Assembly: GCA_012862575.1 (NCBI GenBank)
Contig: BLSF01000009.1
Coordinates: forward strand, 62,001 to 126,000
Length of the DNA: 64,000 bases
From: Parietichytrium sp. I65-24A
Lineage: Eukaryota; Sar; Bigyra; Thraustochytrida; Thraustochytriidae
Direction of reading: 5' to 3'
The notes under the pieces are model-generated. The model saw only the letters and a list, made by a program, of their open reading frames with translations. It ran no database searches and was not told the origin of the DNA. The position numbers and the translations under genes are program-made. Positions 44,101-53,291 of this stretch are shown here, piece by piece; positions within the stretch are counted from its first letter, which is position 1, and each line of letters starts with the position of its first letter.

Positions 44101-44229
44101 GCGCCTATGCAAACTGAGGGGCGCACTTTGCAAAGGAGACACTCTACGTCAACAATGAGCGCCGCACTTGGGTCGTCAGAAGAAGGGCATCTTTCGCCAT
44201 CGAGACTGAAGGAGATGTTTCATTTCTAA
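41164..44229 (+). CDS. large protein of unknown function
   Basis: 1021 residues from the first in-frame ATG at 41164, intronless. I do not recognise the family. The first ~500 residues look alpha-helical with short hydrophobic helices (AIYMIAVVLFDVVAGIDFI; VRYWAIKCLWQALHLYRDC; TFVCNSFLRLSLG-like), suggestive of a HEAT/armadillo-type solenoid. There is an acidic insert (DDDYEDFLDDAGG). From about 510 to 680 it is Ser/Arg/Lys-rich and probably disordered. A second helical block spans about 690-920 (LDIDDVMETLANCLKEF; NMQKASELCKAFLQIRSLLG), and a basic Ser/Arg-rich tail closes it. No signal peptide or membrane helix is convincing. It looks like a cytosolic scaffold; that is inference. Confidence 0.65.
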   Translation: MKGLNVWPKWRQQLWPHLVECKTIWTIFVKKPYKVNGLELAGRTQCDALMGEAFGDMNNPGPRRPVDAIYMIAVVLFDVVAGIDFISGLESSEVTMFLEELADVCSCENVTVRYWAIKCLWQALHLYRDCVNYKPAILNEKRWKLASKLSWFDTGLSKASKPTTSRSSPAFGEDGAAINSASPSRRESFDDDYEDFLDDAGGRAGDGDGSDKIVAQLRAAFTAFVCNSFLRLSLGGSSLESSDAQVIMEILVDEVEMPSIRMFRSQRHSEVQESNLEAFGSCAKNPEVFPALFVAAVLIRDRSVKARTLKNINLMVLQNKPSLQALIATHKWQSMLFLILTTVPKSNRDSTERDIYNYALNLITSGLAHCSNTQFRRVDYVLGSTLAQLLAICAWDGVSSAMYRQFLVSLIDNLRTSAFWRSSESTAQWKSLFQLVQFCTSFIFFMPTCSLSGDHELTDGELTPELDDLESQDSDAGYRRRFSEEQESVGTDNSLGIPREEKRRVRMPSFRRKPPLPNSKTRAKRSGSLSSAGSADTDGGMYTSDSDTGRKEKPGRTWAFNIFRRKKKNSLGSSKKGSTNSMDSLDSEAARFRQLPIRVLPTSHSGEVQLCKRSTFGSFKGLSKSKRDRGEASKKEQVFASAPPVTRAPLSCLDIDDVMETLANCLKEFSEKHGRDDLETHILLDFRHSAPQARYFVGGAANRLENIGLHVNSIGTCDDLELANSLVNLFGKIGVTGTADDTAALENVYMEKRERANMQKASELCKAFLQIRSLLGLLSSGLHTIQPERSKDQQPANDENESLNQSIQAGSGRPPLMRISTDSSGNAQVNVSHEYIEENERNLKSVATFLSTSSKNGAFLTRKSHIKAIMSRLRSALAIDLWELENPNLPLTPKTSSSCRSSPRSTSGKTFSFSSTGTPPRVVHRTGSWRARSRSGYASFNAQSSFSRRTRSTKGGLPPQAPRRKTSGAPWGSSQNVFDAPMQTEGRTLQRRHSTSTMSAALGSSEEGHLSPSRLKEMFHF

Positions 44230-44350
44230 GGGAGCGGTCGCAGCGCTTCTTTTTTTCTTTTAAAAAGATATGAATATATACACTTGAACATACAAATTCG
44301 TGAAAAAATTATTCACTGTCAATTTTGCCACGCTGAGGACCGCGGCCGTT
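44230..44350. other. short convergent gap
   Basis: About 120 bp between two stop codons. AT-rich with an AAAAAGATATGAATATATA stretch that may serve 3'-end formation; no AATAAA is obvious. Confidence 0.35.
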
Positions 44351-45070
44351 TCACCACATAGTTGTTGTGCTATGAGCGAACCGATTGATTGCCGGCGCAA
44401 GATTTTGATCTACTGAAAATGCTCGCGCTTGAATCACTACACGCTGTCGCTCATCCATGTGCAAATGCAGCCATTCTCCGAGAGGACGATTTATCTTACC
44501 TTGAGGAAGGCGAGCGCAAAGTCCGTTGCCAGCGATCCACAAGGCAAACGACCCAGGCGATATTCCAGTTTCCCTATACAAGCAAAGCAAAATATCTTGG
44601 CCACTGTGCTGCTCCATGTTGCACTTTATAACGACAGCGTGTCTTACATCTCTTTTCGACTTACGGAGCACAGATACGACACGCTCGACATCCAGAAGAA
44701 CCCTTGCAGTGAGGCCTCCGCACTCGTTTAGATCATGTCTGTCTGTTTCCAGAGAGTACTCAGTTGTGCCATTGTAGGACTTGCCCAGATACACAGAAGG
44801 AGACCACATCGCCCTCTTTAGCACTGCAGCCCATCGACGTACGTCCGACCCCGATGGGTCTGCACTTCCGAGTTGGAGCTTTTTGGCGCTTTTCTGTAGA
44901 GAGTGCATTTCGAGCTCCAACGCGCGGCCGCCCGGAAGAACGTTTACGCTCAGGCATGCTGACAGATCTCGCGTCTCTTGTTTGCCGTCTATAGACCAAA
45001 CCAGTCGCGCTTTTTCTTCCTCGACTGCTACTTGCGCGCGACGTCCGCGAATAATCAAGACACCTTCCAT
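44351..45070 (-). CDS. small protein with PH-like N-terminal domain
   Basis: 239 residues, intronless. Residues about 1-92 have the layout of a pleckstrin-homology fold: alternating short strands (GVLIIRGRRAQVAVEEEKAR; LVWSIDGKQETRDLSACLS; RALELEMHS) and a final helix DVRRWAAVLKRAMW with the buried Trp seen in PH domains. The rest (about 93-239) is unrecognised; it contains YLGKSYNGTTEYSLE and a Cys-containing strand VVIKCNMEQHSGQDILLCLY. No membrane helix or signal peptide. Phosphoinositide or protein binding is possible but unproven. It overlaps no neighbour and converges on the large unknown gene. Confidence 0.5.
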   Translation of the reverse strand: MEGVLIIRGRRAQVAVEEEKARLVWSIDGKQETRDLSACLSVNVLPGGRALELEMHSLQKSAKKLQLGSADPSGSDVRRWAAVLKRAMWSPSVYLGKSYNGTTEYSLETDRHDLNECGGLTARVLLDVERVVSVLRKSKRDVRHAVVIKCNMEQHSGQDILLCLYRETGISPGSFALWIAGNGLCARLPQGKINRPLGEWLHLHMDERQRVVIQARAFSVDQNLAPAINRFAHSTTTMW

Positions 45071-45122
45071 TGCTCTTGCACGTGGCTAGCGCAACGCTCT
45101 CTGCGTTTCCCTCGCCGCAGCT

Positions 45123-45141
45123 CCGCACCGCACCGCACCGC
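45123..45141. repeat. 5-bp tandem repeat (CCGCA)x3+
   Basis: Three and a half units about 55 bp upstream of the PH-like gene start on the minus strand. Confidence 0.7.
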
Positions 45142-45881
45142 GTCCCGCCAAGCACAAGTTCGTCACCGTTGCATCCAAAGCAGTCTTCTTTTGCACTGTA
45201 CGGATGTGTTTGCGACTCCCAAGTCGTTGGGCCGGGCTCGCGACAATCTTCCCTCGCTTTGAGAGACTCGAAGTTGCCTTTTCTTCTACTCTTGCTTTGT
45301 GTGCATTCTTTCAATGAATTTCAGGTGCATGAGTCCTTGTGCCAATACGAATCAACGCGGTCACAGCTCCAACGCTCCGGTCTTTCCGCAGCTCGAGATA
45401 CGAGCACCAGGCTTGTCAGGTCTTTTGCCTCCCCCACGCGAGAGAGTCGGGGATCGCGATCGGCTTGAGATAGTTTAGTGAAATTCAACTCCACATCAAT
45501 CTCTTCCCGTCCCGGCACCCTCTGCGCTCGTTATAAGTGCACCAACTCCTATTCTGAATAGCTTTTTGAAGAGCTCAAACTTTGGACTTGCAAGCCTCGA
45601 GACAACGCTCAGCGAAAGGTTTTACGCGCGAGGCTCAAGACTCAAAACGCTCAGCTCATGCTTGATTCACTCAGTCTCAAGGCTCAGCAAAGCAAGTGTC
45701 ATCAGCCCAGCTTCAAGTTGAACATGGCGAAACGGCTAGGGAACAGAAGGAGCTCGCGAGCAGTCGAACAGTTCTGAGAAGGGTTATGTAGAAAGCAGTA
45801 TAACAGCCACCCAAGTGTAGCATGCAGTGAATGTAAACTGTAGGATTTTGTGTATCTTTGAGACATCTCAATCAAGACCGC

Positions 45882-45935
45882 GAGAGAGAGAGAGAGAGAG
45901 AGACGAAAGAGGGAAGAGCGAGAGAGAGAGAGAGG
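45882..45935. promoter_or_regulatory. double GA tract upstream of the aminotransferase
   Basis: Two runs of GA dinucleotides separated by about 16 bp of purine-rich DNA, ending 73 bp before the start codon. Purine-rich sequence continues to the ATG. Promoter or 5'UTR role is inferred from recurrence at other genes. Confidence 0.5.
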
Positions 45936-46008
45936 GAAAGAGAGAGCTACAGAGCAGGAGCAGAAGAGCAAGTGGAGGAGGAAGAAGAAGATTGCAAAGA
46001 GAATCAAA

Positions 46009-47169
46009 ATGGGAAAGGAGGACGTAGTGGACAAGTCGAAGGCATGCCCCTTCCTGCAGGATCGCACGGGAGATCTGCTCGAATATTCCGTCGTGTACAC
46101 CGACCGCGCGATCAATTTGATGAGCGTGCCATTTCAGGAGTGCATGCGCGATATCTCTCAGATTCTGAAGGATGTGTACAAAGCCGATGCGACTGCGATC
46201 ATCCCGGGGTCTGGAACTTATGCGATGGAAGCCGTGGCGAGGTCGTTTGGGACTGACAAGAAGTGCATGGTGATCAGGAACGGATTCTTTAGCTTTCGCT
46301 GGAGCGACATCTTTGCCGTGTGCAAGATTCCAAAGGAGGAGATCGTGCTGAAGGCAAAGGTGCAAGATGACTCTGACAAGCCTTTCGTGGCGCCAGTGCC
46401 TGCAGAGGAGGTTGCGAAGCAAATTCGCGAAAATAAGCCAGACGTGGTGTTTGCTCCCCATGTCGAAACTGCTACTGGTATTCTCCTTCCAGACGAATAC
46501 ATCAAGACTGTTGCAAGCGCAGTGCACGAATACGGAGGCATCTTCGTTTTGGACGCCATCGCTGCCGGGTGCCTTTGGGCGGACATGAAAGAACTCGGCG
46601 TGGACGTCCTCGTGACTGCCCCTCAGAAAGGATGGTCTGGCCCAGCTTGCTGCGGAATTGTTCTGATGAACAGCAAGGCAAAGGAAATGGCCGCAGCTGC
46701 TCCAAGCACTTCGTTTTCGTGCAACTTGGCCAAGTGGACTGAGGTTATGGACAAATACGAGGCTGGTGCGTTCATGTACTACACCACTCTCCCAACCGAT
46801 GCTCTTATGGCATTCCGCCAGGTCATGCTAGAAACCCGCGACACCCTCGGCTTCGAGCCTGCTCGCGAGAGCGCCAAGAAATTGGGCAAACTCGTGCGCG
46901 AAACTATGGAGAAGAACGGTCTCAAGTCTGTAGCTGCTCCTGGGTTCGAGTCCCCAACCGTGGTTGTCTGCTATGCTGACACCCCTGACATGGTCGCCAA
47001 GTTTAAGGGCGAGGGCCTGCAGATTGCTGGCGGAGTGCCATTCAAGATTGACGAGCCTCCAAATCTTCAGACCTTCAGAATAGGTTTGTTTGGGATCGAC
47101 AAGATGCGCAACCCGGAGCGCAGCGCCTCCATCTTCGAGACCAAGCTTGGCAATATTATGAGCAAGTAA
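46009..47169 (+). CDS. class V PLP-dependent aminotransferase, alanine/serine-glyoxylate type
   Basis: 386 residues, intronless. The fold-type I features of the alanine-glyoxylate/serine-pyruvate group are present: PGSGTYAMEAVARSF (about residues 66-80), the NGFFSFRWSDIF motif, APHVETATGILLP, DAIAAGCLWADMKELGVDVL (PLP-binding Asp) and APQKGWSGPACCG with the Schiff-base Lys207. A late YTTLPTDALMAFRQ and FRIGLFG match the C-terminal domain. The N-terminal GPGP motif of classic AGT is missing and replaced by DRTGDLLEYSVVYTDRAINL. No mitochondrial presequence is evident, and the C-terminus (MSK) is not a standard peroxisomal signal. The amino donor cannot be fixed from sequence. A GA tract precedes the gene. 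Confidence 0.85.
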   Translation: MGKEDVVDKSKACPFLQDRTGDLLEYSVVYTDRAINLMSVPFQECMRDISQILKDVYKADATAIIPGSGTYAMEAVARSFGTDKKCMVIRNGFFSFRWSDIFAVCKIPKEEIVLKAKVQDDSDKPFVAPVPAEEVAKQIRENKPDVVFAPHVETATGILLPDEYIKTVASAVHEYGGIFVLDAIAAGCLWADMKELGVDVLVTAPQKGWSGPACCGIVLMNSKAKEMAAAAPSTSFSCNLAKWTEVMDKYEAGAFMYYTTLPTDALMAFRQVMLETRDTLGFEPARESAKKLGKLVRETMEKNGLKSVAAPGFESPTVVVCYADTPDMVAKFKGEGLQIAGGVPFKIDEPPNLQTFRIGLFGIDKMRNPERSASIFETKLGNIMSK

Positions 47170-47620
47170 GCTTGAGCCTCTCGCGCCGTTTGCCAACAGG
47201 GACGTGTACGTAGAACAATTAGATCCAACGAAAGTAAAGAAGACGAACCCAATTTCAAGTCTGGTCCTTAATTCCTTCCTCGAAACCATGACTTTAGGAA
47301 GAAAAATCGGCATTGCTAGCAATCAAACAATGGCGAATATCGAGCCTTCTTTACGCTGTTGTTCTCTTGCCGTCTTTTTTGCAACAAATTTTCTCTTGAA
47401 AGGTGCGATCTCGATTCTCTTGATTGAAAAATGTCGGCTTTTGGACTTGCAGCAACTCGAACCATATTGAACATTAGCATAGATAGTGTAGTACTGAGTA
47501 CAGATGCAATTATGTATCTATTTGGGACGCGAAGGAGAGTAGAAAAAGGAGATTCGAGGGAGTCAACGTCTTCCAAGTGTCGCATCAAAAAGGCGAAAGC
47601 GGCAATTTTCTGAGGCAAGC
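47170..47620. other. intergenic
   Basis: About 450 bp between two plus-strand genes. A GTAGTACTGAGTAC word lies near 47488. No gene seen. Confidence 0.4.
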
Positions 47621-48496
47621 ATGAGCGATGAACCGTCAGAGCCCAAGAGGGCCAGGGCGGATCAAGAGGCGGATGTCTCCAACGGAGCGGCGAAAAAGCA
47701 GGTGCGCGAGGAGAGCAGCACACTGTCCGTGTTGCAAGGTGTGGTGGAAGGGCTTGACAAGTCCGTCAAAGTGGCGTTTTCAAAGCTATCAGGGACGCTT
47801 GCGGCCAATGTGGATGCCATGGTCCGGCTGAATGGTATGATGGAGGAGACGGTCACGCGAAACTTGAGCTGTGTTGCGAAGTTGGACTCAAGCGAGACTT
47901 CGTGCGAACTCGTGATATGCAACGAAGGGATGTTTCCGTTGCAAGACGTTCAGGTTGTGATATCACTTCGCTTCGAAAAACTGGACTGCGATACTGGTGA
48001 GATCGAGCAACTGGAAGAAAAGGTTGAATGGAGCAGGTCTCTCGAGGTTCTCGGAGCGAAAGAAACCAGAACGTGGTGTGAAAGATTCGAATGGCCTGCT
48101 AGTACAACGCGAAGTACAAACTCTTTGCTCCGGGCTACAGCCGAGACTATCTGCTCGTTTCCGAGCCCTGGGACCGGAAGTACTCTTTCGCGGACTTGGG
48201 CGCAGGAATGGGGCTTTGGCGAATTTATGTGCGCAGGTGAGGCGGCGGATGCAGGGGAAAAGTGCAGCTCGTGGGTAGAATGCTCGCCGAAGTCTCTCCG
48301 CGATGCCTTAAAATTGGACCCCTTCCAGCCCTTAAAGGCTCCCGGACGATACAATTTGAAACAAACGAGCAACACAAACGTCCCAATTACTATGGAAATC
48401 GAATTGGTTGACACCAAAAGCACTGTTCGCATCAGGGTATCCAGCGCAGCGGCATGCGAGGCAGGTCTCGAAAAGCTCGTGCAAAACATCTTGTAG
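47621..48496 (+). CDS. protein of unknown function with basic N-terminal motif
   Basis: 291 residues, intronless, not recognised. The N-terminus (EPSEPKRARADQEAD) contains a possible nuclear localisation signal (PKRARA). A helical segment follows (LQGVVEGLDKSVKVAFSKLS, about residues 38-57), then alternating strands (VAKLDSSETSCELVICNEG; LQDVQVVISLRFEKLDCD; NVPITMEIELVDTKSTVRIR) that suggest a beta-sandwich. It ends in a short helix (ACEAGLEKLVQNIL). Nuclear placement is inference. The region around residues 155-200 reads less regularly than the rest, but I see no clear frameshift. Confidence 0.5.
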   Translation: MSDEPSEPKRARADQEADVSNGAAKKQVREESSTLSVLQGVVEGLDKSVKVAFSKLSGTLAANVDAMVRLNGMMEETVTRNLSCVAKLDSSETSCELVICNEGMFPLQDVQVVISLRFEKLDCDTGEIEQLEEKVEWSRSLEVLGAKETRTWCERFEWPASTTRSTNSLLRATAETICSFPSPGTGSTLSRTWAQEWGFGEFMCAGEAADAGEKCSSWVECSPKSLRDALKLDPFQPLKAPGRYNLKQTSNTNVPITMEIELVDTKSTVRIRVSSAAACEAGLEKLVQNIL

Positions 48497-49036
48497 TAAT
48501 TGAAATTCAACTTTGTATCATAATTCACACCAACTACTCCGAAAGCCTTTTCTTTTTCAGTTGGCGTTGCTCGCAGGAAAAACAAAAAAAAAGAAAACGA
48601 TTCCCAAGTCGTTTTAAGTCCAGTTCCAAATCATCCCAAAGTTTCGTTTGACACATTTCGACACACAGGCAACCCGATATATCCCGACATTCAGCATGCC
48701 CTCATGATCTTTCGAAGCGTTCCCCAACATCAGAACAAACGAACCCTTCCATCCTCCATCACCTCACCCTAACCCAAACCCACCTAGGGTAGGGTTTCTG
48801 CCCTCCACCACCGATGCGCAAAGACTGGCCAATCCCTTCTTCCCAGCGTCTACCGAGGCCATTTCCCGCGATCTTGGCCGCCTGCCATCCGCTCTCAGCC
48901 CTACCACCTCGTACCCACTCACTACCTCTACCCATAGCCCCGGGCGAAGGCTGGCGTAGGAGTCGGGGCTAGCGGCTGGGAGCAGTAGCGAGTGGCACGG
49001 GCAGCTAGCGCGGGGCTTAGTAGAGCGGTAGCAAGC

Positions 49037-49076
49037 GGAAAAGAGAAAGAGACAGAGAAAGAGAGAGAGGGAAAGT
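49037..49076. promoter_or_regulatory. GA-rich purine tract upstream of ubiquitin-L40
   Basis: Purine-only run of about 40 nt rich in GAGA, interrupted by one C, ending 75 bp before the start codon. Confidence 0.45.
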
Positions 49077-49097
49077 GGTGCTGTGTTTGGTTTACGA

Positions 49098-49119
49098 GTT
49101 GTTGTTGTTGTTGTTGTTG
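49098..49119. repeat. trinucleotide repeat (GTT)x7
   Basis: Seven GTT units about 30 bp before the ubiquitin-L40 start codon, probably in its 5'UTR. Confidence 0.8.
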
Positions 49120-49151
49120 GCTCGGACAGCGCGAAGGAGAGAAGACCAACC

Positions 49152-49806
<655 letters not shown>

Positions 49807-49861
49807 ATAACTAGTTACGCGACGGATACGAGTTATAATTTTCGTTTGACCCATTCGTCTT

Positions 49862-51379
49862 TTAAATGCTATTTTTCACACTTCGCACGGTTATAAGGCC
49901 CTCGTCCGTCATGACGCGGGACAGGAGCTTGCCATTCTTGGCTTCCACGACCATTTTTTGCATGTTGGCCAGTTTTCGTTGCCTATCCCAGCTTGATTGC
50001 AAAACGTTGCGCTCCTCTTGCTTCTTCTGATAGTGCGCCTGACGGTCCGCGCGAAGCAGCTGCAGGCTGCAGTCGTTCAGGAACCGCTCTTCAGCGACTG
50101 TCTGTGTCCTAACCTCTCGTGCTTGCCTTTCTTTGTCTCTCATCTGAGCCTCGAGCGCCTTCTTCAACCTCCTCTTTCCCCTCTCTGCTGCATCATAATC
50201 GCGGTCCTTTTCCACAGGGAAAGGCACCTTGCCGTCGGGATCTTCAATAATCTTACGATTTCTGATTGCGTCTCGCTCCTGCTTCTCGCGAAGCTTGCGC
50301 TCTTTTGCTTGTTCCATTAGAAATGCATTCGTGTCGAGCTGCTCTCGCATGGCTTGAAGTTGTTTATCTTTGTAGGCCATCTCGCTCATTTCGTTCCGCC
50401 TGTTGATCTCCTCTTCTTCGTTGTGAAGACGGCAAACCTCCTTTTCGAGTTCTTCTTGTATCCGGTCAAATGCCATATCCATGTTGTGTTCTAGTTTACG
50501 GTTCCTCTTCTCGTTGCGCTTCTCGTGGTACTTGTACTCTTTCAGCCCAGACTTGACGTTTCGGCTCAGGAATACGGGAAAGACTATGGGAGCATTGTCG
50601 TCTTCTTCAGTGGCCTTTTTCCTCAAGATCGAGCTGTTCGACTGTGTACTTCCTGCAGTCATTGGGCGCTGCAACGGGGTATTCGGTCTCTCCAGCCGGA
50701 GCGGGGGCACTAGGGGGTGCGTCGTTCGGTCGGTGCTCATTTCATCTTCCTCCTGCTCTGAAGTTTCCTCGGCCCCAAATGCGCACAGCCCACTGAGGCC
50801 GAGGCCCTGGGCCGATTCCGGTGCAAATCTCCTAAAGGCGGCATTGCCAGACTCTCCCTCATGATTTCCTCTTTCATCCGCAAACGAGAAGTGAACACGA
50901 CGATGATCTGCATGGAGGGTTCCGAGATCGCCGAATTCGATGAGAACGGGCTGCTTGCAAGACGAAATCGCTTGGCCAATAGTGTTAAAGATTTCAGATA
51001 TTATGGATCGCACATCCTCCTTTGGCATTCGTGTTTCCAGTGAAAGCTGGGTGGTGTTCACGTCCAACACTGCCCCGAATGCAACTGGAGTTCTCACCAG
51101 CTGCACGTTGTATACACGCACAAAGTTGTCTGAGAGCGACAGCACGAGTTTGTCTCCGTCGGCCTTGTTCTGGGCAAACTTGCCAAATGAGGAAATATTC
51201 ACGCCTTTGCCTCCCTTGAGCTGCGCCCTGACGTGCGAATTCAGCGTAGTCCACACCAGCTCCAGCTTCTCCTTGCTCAGCTCTTGCAACAGAATCCTTC
51301 GAGCTTTTCTCACTGCAGGGTCGCCAGACTCCTCCAAGACCCGCTCAAAAACTCCATCTTTGGTGAGTACCCGCGACAT
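49862..51379 (-). CDS. CCDC81: CCDC81-like protein with two HU-type domains
   Basis: 505 residues, intronless. The first ~90 residues (LELVWTTLNSHVRAQLKGGK; ISSFGKF; LVLSLSDNFVRVYNVQL) and the next ~80 (VDVNTTQLSLE-type strand; RSIISEIFNTIGQAISSC; VLIEFGDLGTLHADHRRVHF) form the two tandem HU-like domains of CCDC81. From about residue 270 a long charged coiled coil follows (NEEEEINRRNEMSEMAYKDK; LEAQMRDKERQAREVRTQ). CCDC81 is a centrosome and cilium-associated protein in animals. The gene converges on ubiquitin-L40 with a 55-bp gap between stop codons. With the Sfi1-like protein it points to a cell with centrioles or basal bodies. Confidence 0.85.
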   Translation of the reverse strand: MSRVLTKDGVFERVLEESGDPAVRKARRILLQELSKEKLELVWTTLNSHVRAQLKGGKGVNISSFGKFAQNKADGDKLVLSLSDNFVRVYNVQLVRTPVAFGAVLDVNTTQLSLETRMPKEDVRSIISEIFNTIGQAISSCKQPVLIEFGDLGTLHADHRRVHFSFADERGNHEGESGNAAFRRFAPESAQGLGLSGLCAFGAEETSEQEEDEMSTDRTTHPLVPPLRLERPNTPLQRPMTAGSTQSNSSILRKKATEEDDNAPIVFPVFLSRNVKSGLKEYKYHEKRNEKRNRKLEHNMDMAFDRIQEELEKEVCRLHNEEEEINRRNEMSEMAYKDKQLQAMREQLDTNAFLMEQAKERKLREKQERDAIRNRKIIEDPDGKVPFPVEKDRDYDAAERGKRRLKKALEAQMRDKERQAREVRTQTVAEERFLNDCSLQLLRADRQAHYQKKQEERNVLQSSWDRQRKLANMQKMVVEAKNGKLLSRVMTDEGLITVRSVKNSI

Positions 51380-52890
51380 GATCTATGCTCTACCCTCGCA
51401 CCACCCCTCCGAACGCGACCCGAGCCTGCACGCGCACAACCAACCAATATGCACGCAACCTTTGAGCCCTTGCTCGCAGCTTGCCCTCCTCTGTCACTCT
51501 CGCGGCGCCTTTGCAATATAAGAGGAGCGAATGGGAAAGCCACGGGCTCAGAAAATGGACCACCAAAGTATGACACACTCCGTTGTTCGTTCCGATTTCG
51601 AAAGCGCAGTCTAACCAGTCAGTCCTCAGTGCGCAAGATTCTCAAGCGTTAGCCGACACCCATCTCCAGATACGGCTTCGTTTCCCTAAATCAGAAGATA
51701 AGAATAGTTTCGTTCACGGACCAATCACGAAAACTTGGCAAGAAAACCACGCGCTACCACCAAGAATACTTGACCGTCAAAAGTGTATGAAAGTAGAAAG
51801 TATGCTTGATCACTGATCTGGCGAGGGACATCTATCTGCTCCTCCAAACAGAGTCGCTCGAACACGCCGGCTTTTTTAGAATAGAACTCACGGCGCGAAT
51901 GCTCGTGTTTTAAAAAGTAGATTGGAAGAGTGAATGTTCTCACCGTCAACTTGCTGCTATTGGTTTTGAGTGTGTGTGAAATAAAATTTGGCACGTTCAC
52001 TCAATAACGGACCTATCGATCAGTTCCTTGCTCGCGAGCAATTTAAGTTCTATTTTATTCTCTGGCTGCGAAATCCAGCGAACAATGAGCTACTTCGTCC
52101 ATTGTTCCAGATCTTGCTAGCGCCTTCTAATACTATTACACAAATAAAGAAAGTATAAGGTATCCTATGCAGCCGCCCTTCACCAGTCACTCGCATAGAT
52201 CAGCGCCTAGTACCCCAATTAACAAAGCCATATCTATTCCTACGAGTCCCCGTGTAGCACTAATTATGAGCTCACTACAGAAGGCCCAGAAGAACGAAAG
52301 CGTCATAATATCCCATAACTTACACTTAACATAGTATCTGATAACCGCCTTATAATCTTTCAAATAATCCTCGACATAGTGCTGCAGTAACCTCCCATCA
52401 GAAGACACTCGAAGCTTGCAAGACACCCGGAAGAAGAAAGACAGACACAACCCGGGAGTCTAGTCCTGTCTATCCGTGTCCTAACATCCCCTCGCCTGCG
52501 GGGCGTCCGAGTGCTACTGGAGACTCAGCACATACAGGTAGGACGTGTCTGGGGAAGGAGCTAGTGAGGCGCTTAGCACACAAGTAAGAAGATCGACGGA
52601 TTGGATAGCCCAGAAAGCCCATTCGAAAAGCCCAGAAGAATCACCTCACTCTCTCTACTCGACAACTACACTTTGCTACGACGCACCACCACAAACGCTA
52701 GCCCTGCGAGCCGCCTAGTGAGCCGCATAGTATTCTATACGTTCTCCTTAACTACCCAATAGCCCTTCCTTAGAAACCCCTGCAGCCAACTAGGCTCAGA
52801 TGGTAAAAGTGCCGTAAGCATGCGTCTAGGCGAAAAGGTGAGGGAGTGATGGGAGGCTAGAGAGCATTATGCAGTCGGCTAGTGAGGGTG

Positions 52891-53090
52891 ATGGATAGAT
52901 GGATAGATGGGTATGGACTAATCCATGGACTAAATGAGTGACTAGGTTAGTCGATCGATTGATTGATTCACTCAGTTCACTCAGTGTCTGATAGTGTCTG
53001 ATAGTGTCTGTGCCTTATCTAATCCACTGATGAATGAATGAATGAGTGAGTGATTGAGTGAGTGAGAGATTGAGTGATTGAGTGATTGAT
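52891..53090. repeat. cluster of short tandem repeats upstream of prohibitin 2
   Basis: ATGGATAG units (52891-52911), GTGTCTGATA units (52982-53010) and a long TGAATGAA/TGAGTGAG/TGATTGAG array (53031-53090), each imperfect. Confidence 0.75.
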
Positions 53091-53213
53091 GAGAGTGACC
53101 ACAACTACTCGTTCATTCACTCATTCCATCTCCTCCGACAGAGGCACCACAGGCAGCAGCAAGGCACGACGAGCGCGCGTGAGAAGGACGTTGATTGGAG
53201 CTCAAACAGAGGA

Positions 53214-53258
53214 GAGAAAGAAAGAAAGAAAGAAGGAAAGAGAGAGAGAGAGAGAGAG
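53214..53258. promoter_or_regulatory. GAAA plus GA tract just upstream of prohibitin 2
   Basis: GAAA units run directly into ten GA units, ending 33 bp before the start codon, so the tract is probably in the 5'UTR or core promoter. Same motif class as at three other genes here. Confidence 0.5.
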
Positions 53259-53291
53259 TAGAGCGGATCTGGGTGGTAGCGGATAGGCAGG

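Larger units (their letters stand above)
45071..46008. other. divergent intergenic region with GA-rich tracts
   Basis: Holds a CCGCA repeat (45123-45141) and, just before the aminotransferase start, two GA tracts (45882-45903 and 45920-45935). No gene is supported. Confidence 0.45.
48497..49151. promoter_or_regulatory. ubiquitin-L40 promoter region with telo-box-like and purine motifs
   Basis: About 650 bp. Contains CACCCTAACCC at 48766-48775 and TAGGGTTT at 48790-48797, the reverse complement of AAACCCTA, a telo-box-like core known in plant promoters of translation genes. Also a purine tract at 49037-49076 and a GTT repeat (49098-49119) just before the start codon. Function is inferred. Confidence 0.45.
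51380..53291. other. 1.9 kb divergent intergenic region with simple repeats
   Basis: Between CCDC81 (-) and prohibitin 2 (+). No supported gene; an 87-codon minus frame at 52187-52450 has hydrophobic stretches but no family signal. Repeats cluster from 52891 to the prohibitin start. Confidence 0.45.

Noticed and set aside
52187-52450. 87-codon minus-strand frame with hydrophobic stretches
   Set aside because: Short, isolated and without family signal; noted only in the intergenic entry.
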